Assembly (NCBI RefSeq): GCF_028453695.1 | Contig: NC_135777.1 | Span: 19,209,714 to 19,273,713, forward strand | DNA length: 64,000 bases | Origin: Augochlora pura | Taxonomy: Eukaryota; Arthropoda; Insecta; Hymenoptera; Halictidae | Direction of reading: 5' to 3' | Part shown: positions 1 to 10,370 of the stretch, piece after piece | How positions within the stretch are numbered: position 1 is the first letter of the stretch | Layout: each line of letters opens with the position of its first letter | Made by a program: the position numbers and the translations under genes | The notes under the pieces: generated by a model | What the model was told of the DNA's origin: nothing | Seen by the model: the letters and a program-made list of their open reading frames with translations, nothing else | The model's database searches: none

Positions 1-1641
1 TGCTGTACCGGAGGGTCGCTGGAAATTTCGATGGGAATGGAGATGTTTGATAGGTTTGAACGAGCTTCGTGGGATTTATGTTACTTATATAAGGGTACTT
101 GAATGCGCTGGCACGCTGTTTGACAGTGATTCTTGTTTAGGGGGGGAGCAATTTAGGCGACTCTTGCGCTGAATGTTGTTGGGGATGCCTCGTCGTCCAT
201 AATGTCTTATTTTCATGGGCAGATGGGCATATCGCTCGTTTTGGCTCTGAGTTACAGGCAAAATTATAAGCAGACTATGAATTTTATATTTTTATGATCA
301 AAATTAATATTGGATAAATTAGACAGCACAGAAAAATCTGGGACTTTTATTATTTTATTTTTAGACTACTAAAACTTTCTGCGTGAGAAATATATCTTTC
401 ACAGCTTCTATTACTTATAATTGCTTCAAATTATTTTATTTTTATTGTTATTGTATTAACAGCACATATTCTTGTTATTACTAGCACCTGTTGCTTCGTG
501 ACAATGTTAAATAATTTTTCGTCATTTTTATTATATTGTTAGCTTGAATTAAGAATTTCATTCGACAGTTCCTTATGAAAGAGCCTGTACAATATTAGAA
601 ACTTTTCAACTATTTTGACCGGTAGCGTAGATTTAATCTCAACAATCTACATTTTACTATCTACACTTTTACTTATTTCTACTGCAAGACCAATAATGAA
701 GGCAATTAAACCAATGAATTCGACCTATTTTTATGCGTAATCCATCGTATGAAAGAAATACGTACCATTAAAGCGCGACGGTGCAGGTACGAGCCATTTG
801 GCCTAAGCAAAAACAGAAAATAGAGCATGGGAGAGGTTAGGACAGAAGTCTCGCCTATGCAGCGACATAAAAAAGGACGCAATTTCCGGCGACGATTTGA
901 TTGCGGACAGCGCGACGCCGCGAAAAACGCGTGTTCGATACGCACAAGCGGAAACGTGACTTTCGCGGCGGGAAGCAATTGCGACGGTCTTCCCTTATTA
1001 ACGGGAAATATCGGCGAGAACCACATCCTGAATTACAGCGCGAGAAATTGCGCGGTCGAGCGTGCGGGAAGATTAAGCACCGGGCCGATATTAAGTGTCC
1101 CTGTTCGCGAATACTTCATTTGAAATTCATCGACGCGGTTTTCGAACTCCATTTGCGGGAACAATGGGCGTACGAAGGCCACGACCAAACCCATCCAATA
1201 TCTCCGCGACCGCCGGAGAAACCGTGAAATAAAATTATCCGCGTTGGATCTTAATTAATTCGTATCTCGCCGCGAACGGCCCTTAAATTTCTCCGATTGG
1301 TATAAGAAACTGCGCGCGATTCTTTGGAACTAAACGGAGTCAACTCGGTGAAATAATTTCACCGAGGCACGGGAGAGGTTGAATTTATGACACGGGACCG
1401 AGAGACCCTTCCCTCGACCGTGGTTAATTCCGTTTCACCGTGAAAATTGAAATGCCGCCTCATTGTTCCCCGATATTCCATTCAGGCGACAACCGGGTTT
1501 TCCCGAGTTGTCCGTAATTTGTTTACCAGCCATCGGGGGCCCCCCTCCCCCCGGTCCGCGTTTCACCGCCACGAAAGGCCGTCGTCACGCGCGCGCCACG
1601 AAAATCGCGGCACCCGGAGACGCGCTAACTTCACAGAGGCC

Positions 1642-1668
1642 GGAGGGAGGGGGAGGGGGGGGGGGGGA
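1642..1668. repeat. G-rich tract
   Basis: Runs of G, including one of 13, in a GC-rich block. The G runs could support a G-quadruplex. A similar tract is at 19816-19847. Confidence 0.8.
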
Positions 1669-3274
1669 TATTAAACACACACGGGCCCCGACCAGTCTCA
1701 GAAACATCGCTCAGCCGTGTCGCAGAACTCCTCGCGGAACCGTCCGACGACCTCGTAAATATTTAGAACCGGCGACGAATTGGATCCGAGCCGGCACACT
1801 GTTTTTCGAAAGTTGACGCTGTTATCGGCGGACGTCGTCCCCGCTCTGCGCTCTCGTGTCTTTCTGTAATTGCGAAAGTTCCCTGGTGATCGGAATGGCT
1901 GCCCGGGACCATTCCACGATCGATCCTTTTCCCCGGGAATTACCTGACGAGCTTTTATCAACTTCCATTTACATAGTTTCCCTATTACAGCAGCGCGCCG
2001 CTTCGGCCCCGCGCATTTTCTTGCGTTACTATCTACGTTGTTTCCGTCGCTGAAACTGGGTCGTCTGGGAATATTTATTATTGAACATAGACTTCTTATC
2101 GCGAAACTGCAAATATTATGCATTTCTGACAAGAAAACATTAGAGATCGTGGAAGCATTCGAGGAGGATTGTTAGAAAACGTAATGAAAGTCGGAAAATT
2201 AAAAATCACTGTTGTATTATACTCTGCGGCATTGTTAAGGATTGTAAGAAACTATTTTTATTTCCTATGTTCCTGAATTACCACAGATAATTTTTATTAG
2301 TCATGAAAATCCATAGACTACCCATTATCCTTAATGGAACGTCCCTTACCATCTTAGCAGAATTTTCTGTAGTTTAATCGTCGCTGCTGTATTACTATAT
2401 TAATTAAAAGAAATATAAAACAGTAGAGATATGAGAAGAATTTAGAAATATTGTTACATTATTTCCAAATTATTAAGACTATCCAAGAAAGCATTTATAT
2501 TAAATACCTGCCTTATACAATCGATGCAAACATTTTACATTATCCATAATGGTCCACGGTACAGACCTAACCAGATTAAAAATAAAAATAGTCCACATCA
2601 ATTTTAAGAAAAAATAGCGAGAAAGAAATTTAATTATCGATCTCAATAAATTCAAGATAATACATTGATGATTTTGAAATTCATTTAAACCTCCCACAGT
2701 CGACACAAATACTTAAATACGTCACTCCCAAGTCGATAAACGATTCGTCAATTTTTTTACACGCTAAAAGTGTTGAACAGGTTCCTGCAAATGTTCCAAG
2801 TTTCGAATTGGCGAAATAAAGGGAATCGTGCAAGAACAATCCGAGGAGCGCAATCAGGGAGGATAACGGATGTTGTCACTGACTAAGATTAAGCTGAACG
2901 CTTTCGCGGGACGAAAAACGACCGAACTTTCGCAGCCGAAGCTAATATCCCGAACAATTTCATGAGACTACGAGCCGCCCCCGCAGGATCATCGATCACG
3001 CTGTATTTAAAGAAGACTTAAGGCGACGTCCGCGTCGGAACGTCCCTCGCGACGCTCCTCTTTTTTTCTCTCTGCCGCGTGCGTCTTCTTTGCCGGGGGT
3101 CGCGCGCGTCCCGTTTCGGCGCGAGACAAATCAGGCATGTGGCCGGTGTTTCCGAGTAACATGCTAAATTAGAGTGAACGTCCCGACGACTAACGACGCC
3201 GATTCTTAGAACACTTTCATTCAGACATTTTTCTGGCTTTGTCCGGGCTAATTTATTCCGTGCCGTACTCTTGA

Positions 3275-3280
<6 letters not shown>

Positions 3281-3316
<36 letters not shown>
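3281..3316. repeat. (TC)18 microsatellite
   Basis: An uninterrupted TC run followed by CT-rich sequence to about 3380. The open frame across it encodes Leu-Ser repeats and is not a gene. Confidence 0.97.
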
Positions 3317-3319
<3 letters not shown>

Positions 3320-5304
3320 CTGTATCTATCGCTGCTTCTCTCTCTCTTTCTCTCTCTTTCTCTCTCTGTCTCTCTATCTCGTTCGCTCTTCCCGGCTTCG
3401 AAAGCGGTTCACTCTTCTCGAATGGACAAGTATTTAATCCTCCCGATCTTTAAAATTCTATCCACTTTGCAATTCATGAGCCGCATCGCGTTTCACTACT
3501 TTTTGTTCTATAAATAAATTATACGTCGGAAAGGGTTGCAGTCCCATCCACTTATTTTTATTTGAGATTCTAAAGAAATACGGCGCGCGACGACGCGAAC
3601 CGAAGGAAATCGAACGCTTCGCAGTTTAAGGAAAAAATAAAAGTCGAGCGCATTTCCATCTTCGAGAAGATGGAAGGGCTTTTCGAGTTCGTGCGAATAT
3701 TATTCGAAGTTCAAGAGGTAGCCTTATGAGGGATGAACGTACAAATATAAAAATAGCACACGGATGAAATCGAACGAATAAAAGCACTCGATGGATCGTT
3801 TAATTAATTGTGATGGCTAATACCGAGTAACAATTTTCGATAAAATTATATAACGTTGCAAACAATTACATTATTCGTTAGTTTAACGTAAGATCGCATT
3901 ATTCTCGTGCAATAAAACTTTTTAATCTCGTCCGCGGTTAGAAACGACTACAAAAAAAAGCACGTGGAACGACGCAGACGATGGAGAGATCCGTCGACGA
4001 GCGCGCCAGAAATTGGACAATTAATAAAAAGTGTAACCCGGCCGAGATAAACGGGCACACACGATTTTATGAAAATGCAAATGGATCGCGTGCGGATAGA
4101 TCGCGTGCGACAATGCGAGGCCCGGGGGCAGCCACGATTTTCCGCGTTGCTCTCGATCCCCCATCCCCCCTCCTGTTTGGCCTATCCAAACACAAGAAAC
4201 GCGGAGAGACGTTGTTCCCCTAACCGGAGGGAAACTATTCGTTCTTCGACAGATGCAATCGTCCCGGTGGCGCGCACGGAACCGCGGAGCAGCCAGAATA
4301 AATAAACTTAGAACGCGCGCGTCTAGTGCCTCGAGGAGGGTTCATTTGGTAGCGCGCGCGCGCGCGGCGACGCTTCCTGTCGTCTATGACACACCATTAC
4401 ATCGCGCATAATTATGAGGCTTTGCGCGACCTCCGTGGCCGTATACCAATCCCCTTTTTATTTCGTCGGGGCTGAAAGCGACGGGACCGAAATGCGTTAC
4501 GATTTTTAACCAACCGCGGTGACTCAACAGGCAATTCCTTTCCCCGGACATTTTAGGAAACTCTGCCGTCGAATTGAAAGCACTGTGACCATTGTTATCA
4601 GACTGCGGATTTTTGTGAGAGAAATATGTAGGCGGAGTACGAAACAGCGGAACGATTGTAAGACATTAAGAACGCTTTTGCATCGCTTACAACATATTAG
4701 AGAAACTAAGATAGAAAATCAGCTATTAGTTTACTTTACTTTAATATAATTTAGATAAACAATGTTTAATATGTCTGATATTTATGTAAAGAACATAAAT
4801 GCGAATGGAAATTAAATGAAAATAAATTTAATTGGTGATTTTAGCAAGTCGCAAATAATATAGCAAAATTCATTCGCCATCTTCGAACGTATCTACATAC
4901 AATAGATTCGGCAACCAAGGAACTCAAGTAGCACAAAATAATTAATTAGACACGTATTTATGAAGTACATTCTCGTTTCGCCGATGATCCAGACCCCCGT
5001 AATTTGACCTCCATTCGATCACTGGTACACCTCCAGAAACGGGCGACGACAGAGAATTTCAGTTCGCGGCAAGTCGCGCGCAACGGGCAATTATCGCGAG
5101 AAAAAAAAGAAAAAAGGACACCGCGGATCGTAATAACGATGGCGTCACGGTCGGAAACGTTATCGAGCCGGGTTATTTTCCACGGCTGAACGATCGTCTA
5201 TCCGCAACCGTGAATTACGACTACGCATCCTGCGACCGGCCTGGATAAGGCCGTTCGCCCGGTGGTAGCCGGCCGCTGTCTGACGCTTCTGGTTCACCTT
5301 GCAG

Positions 5305-5491
5305 GTGCGCGCGCGAATCAATAAACACGCGATGGAGAGAAGAAAGTGATCCGAAAAATTGCAGCGGAAGCCTCCGCCGCCGTTCGACCTTGGGTTCACG
5401 AGCATGGAGACTTCCCTCGGTGCTCGCGCCAGTATAGAAGCCGCGTAGAATCAGGATCGCAAGGGGAACCATCAGTGCCACCGCATCCAAG
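5305..5491 (+). other. Probable 5' leader of Src64B with two short upstream ORFs
   Basis: A pyrimidine-rich tract ending CACCTTGCAG at 5304 is a good acceptor, so the first coding exon probably begins at 5305 with 187 nt of leader. Upstream ATGs at 5332 (ends 5349, 5 codons) and 5404 (ends 5448, 14 codons) open short ORFs that close before the main ATG. The leader exon further upstream was not identified. An alternative acceptor lies near 5360. Confidence 0.4.
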
Positions 5492-5534
5492 ATGGGCAAG
5501 TGTTGCAGCAAGCGGCAAGAGTCACAGCCCCTCG
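5492..5534 (+). CDS. Src64B: Src64B coding exon 1: acylated membrane anchor
   Basis: Encodes residues 1-14, MGKCCSKRQESQPL, plus one base of Gly15. Gly2 with Ser6 fits N-myristoyltransferase substrates; Cys4 and Cys5 are likely palmitoylation sites, and Lys/Arg residues favour acidic membranes. The donor GTAAGT starts at 5535. Confidence 0.93.
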
Positions 5535-8500
5535 GTAAGTACACCCTCCCCTCCCGAAACTTCTTCCGGCAGCCTCCCCACCCCCGGAACTTCCATCTAG
5601 CCGCTGTTCCAGCGATAAAGTTTTCTTTTGCAACTTACGCTCGGGCTTTAAGTATCCTTTTGGGAAAGTTTCGAGTGGCCGACGAGGATCTGGTTCCTAG
5701 CGAGACGGGGCCGGGGATCGGCGGCGCACGTTTTTGTTCGGCGTGCAAGAGATAACCCACATTTTTTCGTATCCCCGCACCTCGATCTTCGTTCGACCAC
5801 TTTTCGAAATTTTCCTTTGGCCGCTCATTCTACTTTAACCCATTGCACTACAATAACGAGTCGGACTCGTTAATTAATTTCTATTAATTATTTTTCTATC
5901 GAAGTAAAAATAAATTCTTCCGTTGTCAAAGTATAGAAACGAAGGTAAATAAAGACAATACAGGAAACAAAAATCGTCTGGCCCTATTATTAAAAATATT
6001 AAGTACAAATAAGGGCTAATCGTCACAGCATAAAAGGAGCGATAGTGCAAGGGGTTAAACAAGATAGAAAACAATAGATCGTTTCTAGAAATTTATTATT
6101 CATATCTTAAAAACGGTATAAAGAAAGGACACATCGATCATTTTATTTTAGAAACGAAGAAAGCACGCCGTAAAAACATTTTTCCTTTGCTAATTGAGAA
6201 ACACAGTTACTTTATATCATATAAGATTTAATCGCGTCATTCCTAGAAACGTTTGCATAAAAAATCGCCTGCCGATAAATTCTAGAAATTGAAATCGGTA
6301 AATGACGTTTCACTGTAAGAAATGTAACGGTGTACAGTAGTCACGTGTAAGAGGAGACCGAGCAGGGAAGAGAGCACTGAAGTAGGACCGTGTTATGCCG
6401 GGTAGCAAAGTTGACCCGAATCTTTCCGCGCCTCTTGATTTCTTTTTGGGACTTCTTCGTATCGCTTTGAATGTTCTTGAGAAAGTTCCGGGTGGCTATT
6501 GTGGACTTACCTGCAGCGGAAAAGGGTTGAAGAATGGACCTGTTTCGCAGGAAGCCAGGGTCGACCTAATTTCTTGTACAAAGGCTAGGCCAGAGGTTGC
6601 CTTGATCTCTTTTTTTCGGGAACTTTCTTTGGTTCCTCTTCGGGGGAGAGTTTTTCGCGTAGCTATTGTGAACCCTGCGCGGACATAGAAGCATGATTTT
6701 ATTTAGGGTAACAAGCTCGGTTCGCCCGCTCGTCCGAGTTTGTGATGATAAAGGGTGGAAGAATCGCTTGCCTGTGATTCTTCGAATGAAATGATTCGAT
6801 TATATTCGTTCAGGTTACAAGAAGGCGGACACGGGGATAAGCTCGAAACACAGCAATGGAGGCTCCTTGGACCGGTACACTGCCGACCCTAATCAGAGGG
6901 GTGTACAGGCGAGAGCGGATATCATCCGGCAGAGGCCGACACCTTGTAAGCTACAGATTCCGCATCAACCCCGTAAAACAAGCTCGCCTGTCGTTATGCC
7001 TGCATGTGTGTATTTTATGTTATTTTCTTTTATTTCGTAGCATAGACTATATTATTCAGTTCAACTTATTATAATTCGCCTTACAAGCTTGACGGATATC
7101 GTCGCTCACGAGAGATTTTATGTTTCACGAACTTGCGCGGGCCAACTCATGCGGTTAGTTGAAACGATCGATTTTCTTTTAACCAAATCAATAATGATCG
7201 CTTTTGTTGGTTCCTGATTGGTTCAATTAATCAAGGTACCATTTGCAGACCTTTAGAGTAATGGCGTTCGATTTTGAGCATAATTAACTTTATCGAATGA
7301 GAGGTACTAAATTGTTTAATTGAAAAGTAAAATAAAGAAGAATGCAATACGTCTTACTCGATAAATACATAGTCGATTAAAATCGAACCAAAGACACAGC
7401 AATTGGTCACCCCCTCAATAATAACGCCTCTTAAAATAATTTTCCCATCCTTCAAAGACGTACAGCAACAAATGGCTTGAACTATACTTTGAAGCCTTCC
7501 GAAACAGTGTTCCGAAAGATCGTCTCGTCGCCATGAGTTGGTCCCCGCATAAGCTAAAGGCTTAGATCGTCGGCTCGGCGAGTTTCGCGGCCGCGCGAGG
7601 GATTTGCAAAGGGTCGGATTCAGCGGCCGCGGAACGAGCGCGATAGTAACCAGTAGCAACGCAGCGAAATTAGGATTCGGTCGGTCGCCTAAGACCGGCG
7701 GCCGGCCCTCGGTGCCGGACCCACGGGTGTAAATTGGTTCGTTTCTTGAAACAGCGCATTCGCAGAGGGCAAACAAGATCGTGGTGGCTCTGTACAATTA
7801 CACCGCGCGCGAGAGCACCGACGTCAGCTTCGTGAAGGGCGACCGTATGGAAGTGTTGGACGACTCGGAGCCCGACTGGTGGAAAGTTTTGCACTTGACA
7901 ACTTTACAAGAGGGCCTGATTCCGTGGAACTTCGTCGCCGTCGAGCGTTCGGTGGAGAGCGAAGAGTGAGCACCCCACTCAGTTTTGCAACGATTACGCA
8001 CGGTTCTGTCCAGTTCGTTGTCGCAGATCGGTAAACGAAAAAAACTTTGTTCGCAGCTGGTTCTTCGAGAATGTCTCGCGGAAGGAAGCTGGCAAGCTGC
8101 TGCTGGTCGACGAAAATCCGCGGGGAACCTTCCTGGTCAGACCCAGCGAGCACAATCCCAGAGGCTACAGTCTCTCCGTGAAGGACTGGGAGGAGGGAAG
8201 GGGCCATCACGTGAAACACTATAAAATTAAACCCCTGGACAATGGAGGCTTCTTTATCGCCACCAACCAGACATTCCCCACGTTGCCGGCCCTCGTTATG
8301 GCGTACAGCAGTAAGTCGTCCACCTGATGACATTTCCTCCATTGTAGTAACGAAGATAGGAGACTAGCCAATTGACCTAATTGCAATCCATAATCGATTA
8401 ACTTCGCCAACAACGTCGCGGATATTCTTCTTTTCACCTATTATAATCGCAGCTCGTTTATACCTTAGGATAATATTATCCAGTAAAATTGAATCTAAAA

Positions 8501-10370
8501 AGGTGCAAAACATCGCTGTCTCTTTCATCCCGGAGGCAATTTACTGGCTTGACATATGTTTGCACGGCGGCAGAGCTGCGAATCAATAAACCGTTTCCGT
8601 CGCCCTATTGTATCCCTCAGGAGCATTCTATTCGGAGCCCAATAATATTTATCACGAGTCTTAGCTACCACTGGCATCGATCCTAACACCGAGCCCGTTT
8701 CTGTCGCCCTATTAATCTCCAGAGACGGCGGTGGTCCATTCAGACGTTAAATCATGGACACAGCAATTGCTATTCAGATCTGATACAAGTAATCGTCACC
8801 TCTAGCCCCATTCGGTATAATTAAATTTTTCATCCCTCTACTTCGTTCTAGCAGCTCTTGCATCGTTAAGTTTAAGACTCTTGGTACTTCGTTACTACAA
8901 AGGAGCAAATCTCGTTAAAAGGATCAGCCGTGACGTTGTCCTAATTTCAATGATCTTCCAGAAAACGCGTTGGGTCTTTGCCATGTGCTCTCGAAGCCGT
9001 GTCCGAAGCCGCAACCGGACATGTGGGATCTCGGCCCGGAGCTGCGCGACAAGTGGGAGATCAACAGGAACGAGATCCAGCTGATCCGCAAACTGGGCCA
9101 CGGCAACTTCGGCGAGGTCTACTACGGCAAGTGGAGGAACAAGATCGAAGTAGCTGTGAAAACGTTGCGACCCGGGACCATGTCTACGGAAGCATTCCTC
9201 CAGGAGGCGGCGATCATGAAGCAATTCCGGCATAGACACCTAGTGGCTTTGTACGCAATCTGCTCGAAGGAAGAACCGATCTACATCGTGCAGGAGTACA
9301 TGTGCAACGGCAGCCTGCTCGACTTCCTGAGGACGGGCGACGGCAAGTACATGCAATTCGAGGACCTGATCTACATAGCGGCGCAGGTGGCTTCCGGCAT
9401 GGAGCATCTGGAGAGCAAGCAGTTGATACACAGAGACCTGGCAGCGAGGAACGTGCTGATAGGGGAGAAAAACAAGGCTAAGATCTGCGACTTTGGTCTA
9501 GCCAGGGCGATCGAGGACGACGAGTACTGTCCAAAGCAAGGTAGCAGATTCCCTGTCAGGTGGACAGCTCCGGAGGCAATCGTCTACGGCAGATTCAGCA
9601 TCAAGAGCGACGTCTGGTCTTACGGCATACTTCTGATGGAGCTGTTCACTTATGGCCAAGTTCCTTATCCTGGTAAGCATCGTTCGGAATCTTTGTGGAA
9701 TTTCATTGTACAAGCCTATACTATCAAAAATATGACGAAAATAAATTCTTGTTATTTTTATAAAACAACTTCGTAATACTTGCAGAGCAACTTAACTTCT
9801 TCAGTTAGTAAATGATTTATGTAGAACATATTTCTTCACAGTTTTTAAAATATTAATATAGAACTTAGTTTACTCGTAAAATTGATATTAATAAGATAAA
9901 TTATTTATAATATAGAAAGATTCTATGCCACAAGATGAATATGCCTAGCAAATTTACTATAGGTCTGCATGATAAATTGATGACTGTACGGTGTCTAAAA
10001 AAAGTTTACAGTTATTTCTAATGTTAGTCCGGAAAAGTTATTGCCCTCTTGGAGACTAATGCAAAGCAAATGGAGGATTAGGAAGTCCTCCGCCATAAGC
10101 CATCCATTATACCATTAAGTTGTGAACTAACGACCGTTTTGGGTTTGCTTTCCAGGTATGCAAGGTCGCGAGGTAATAGAGCAGATAAACAAGGGCTACC
10201 GAATGCCGAAACCATTGAATCACCCGCTGCCGGACAGCATTTATCGATTGATGTTGCAATGCTGGGACGCCAGCCCCGAGAAGCGGCCCACGTTCGAGTT
10301 CCTGAATCACTATTTCGAGTCATTTAACGTCACTAGCGAAATACCGTATCTCGAGCCGCCAATGGACTGA
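5492..10370 (+). CDS. Src64B: Src-family non-receptor tyrosine kinase, Src64B orthologue (6 coding exons, 521 aa)
   Basis: Seen: exons 5492-5534, 6814-6945, 7755-7965, 8057-8310, 8962-9672 and 10156-10370 join in frame through GT-AG introns into 521 codons plus TGA. Order: MGKCCSKR N-terminus (Gly2 for myristoylation, Cys4/Cys5 for palmitoylation), unique region to about residue 66, SH3 about 68-124, SH2 about 130-212, linker with Trp245, kinase about 250-505, tail Tyr515. Kinase landmarks: GHGNFGEV glycine loop, VAVK Lys280, Glu295 in helix C, HRDLAARN Asp372, DFG Asp390, activation-loop Tyr402. Known of the family: membrane-bound kinase that phosphorylates tyrosines in cytoskeletal and adhesion signalling, held off by SH2 binding of the Csk-phosphorylated tail tyrosine. 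Fly Src64B acts in ring-canal growth and cellularisation. The MGxKCCSKRQ-like start, the SLDxRYT..DPN stretch and the VTSEIPY tail fit Src64B rather than Src42A. The start codon has A at -3 and G at +4. Confidence 0.95.
5839..6054 (+). mobile_element. piggyBac-type MITE, group A, in Src64B intron 1
   Basis: 216 bp between TTAA at 5835-5838 and TTAA at 6055-6058. The ends are CCCATTGCACTA and, inverted, CCCCTTGCACTA. A subterminal palindrome ACGAGTCGGACTCGT follows the left end. TTAA duplication and CCC...GGG ends are the hallmarks of piggyBac transposons; no transposase is encoded, so it is non-autonomous. Homologous along its length to 55780-56022 (inverted) and to 56165-56345. Confidence 0.8.
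6431..6672 (+). repeat. Imperfect direct duplication, 167-bp offset
   Basis: The stretch 6431-6505 (starting CCTCTTGATTTCTTTTT, ending GGTGGCTATTGTGGAC) reappears at 6598-6672 with substitutions and small gaps. Two landmarks, CTTGAT and GCTATTGTG, both show an offset of 167 bp. Confidence 0.6.
6814..6945 (+). CDS. Src64B: Src64B coding exon 2: unique region
   Basis: Acceptor TTCAG precedes 6814 and donor GTAAGC follows 6945. Encodes residues 15-58, including GGSLDRYTADPNQRG and ADIIRQRPTP, which resemble the fly Src64B unique region. This part is disordered in the family and is the least conserved between Src kinases, so the match is informative about orthology. One base is carried into exon 3 (Ser59). 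Confidence 0.88.
6946..7754 (+). other. Src64B intron 2
   Basis: An 809-nt GT-AG intron, AT-rich at 7000-7450 and GC-rich near its 3' end (7560-7720). No separate element recognised. Confidence 0.8.
7755..7965 (+). CDS. Src64B: Src64B coding exon 3: SH3 domain
   Basis: Encodes residues 59-128. The SH3 ligand surface is visible: ALYNY (70-74), acidic RT loop, paired Trp100-Trp101 and GLIPWNFV (112-119), with Phe118 where many SH3 domains have Tyr. The acceptor after GAAACAG at 7754 was chosen because it is the only nearby AG that joins exon 2 in frame; the closer AGs at 7765 and 7767 do not. Donor GTGAGC starts at 7966. Confidence 0.88.
8057..8310 (+). CDS. Src64B: Src64B coding exon 4: SH2 domain
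   Basis: Encodes most of the SH2 domain, residues 130-213, beginning WFFENVSRKEA. Arg157 in GTFLVRPSE is the phosphotyrosine-binding arginine of strand B. The exon starts after TTCGCAG and ends before GTAAGT at 8311. The intron before it is only 91 nt. Confidence 0.93.
8311..8961 (+). other. Src64B intron 4
   Basis: A 651-nt GT-AG intron with nothing else recognisable. Confidence 0.85.
8962..9672 (+). CDS. Src64B: Src64B coding exon 5: SH2-kinase linker and most of the kinase domain
   Basis: Encodes residues 214-450 in a single 711-nt exon: the linker KPCPKPQPDMWD, the N-lobe with the glycine loop and Lys280, the hinge IYIVQEYM, the catalytic loop HRDLAARN, DFG, activation loop DDEYCPKQGSRFPVRW, and PEAIVYGRFSIKSDVWSYG of the C-lobe. 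All residues needed for catalysis are present, so the kinase should be active. The gatekeeper position is Gln324. Confidence 0.95.
9673..10155 (+). other. Src64B intron 5
   Basis: A 483-nt AT-rich GT-AG intron. The kinase frame runs on into it to a stop at 9774-9776; that extension is intronic, since the true continuation is the exon at 10156. Confidence 0.88.
10156..10370 (+). CDS. Src64B: Src64B coding exon 6: kinase C-lobe end and regulatory tail
   Basis: Encodes residues 452-521, starting MQGREVIEQINKGYRMP and containing the CWDASPEKRPTFEFL signature of tyrosine kinase C-lobes. The tail NVTSEIPYLEPPMD holds Tyr515, in the place of the Csk target that closes the kinase on its SH2 domain. 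The stop TGA is at 10368-10370. Confidence 0.94.

Larger units (their letters stand above)
1..5304. other. Noncoding DNA upstream of Src64B
   Basis: No coding region recognised. GC-rich blocks at about 840-1840, 2860-3160, 3960-4560 and 4990-5300 alternate with AT-rich stretches. Contains a poly-G tract near 1650, (TC)18 at 3281-3316 and a CG-alternating run near 4350. It may hold the promoter, leader exons or intronic enhancers of Src64B, but no specific element can be supported. Confidence 0.5.
5535..6813 (+). other. Src64B intron 1
   Basis: A 1279-nt GT-AG intron. It contains a TTAA-flanked element (5839-6054) and an imperfect direct duplication (6431-6505 and 6598-6672). The open frame at 6395-6688 is within this intron and shows no recognisable protein. 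Confidence 0.85.

Noticed and set aside
7766..7768. Acceptors at 7765 or 7767 for Src64B exon 3
   Set aside because: Both break the reading frame with exon 2; only 7755 keeps it.
8895..9713. Antisense frames over the kinase exon
   Set aside because: Shadows of the conserved Src64B kinase coding sequence.
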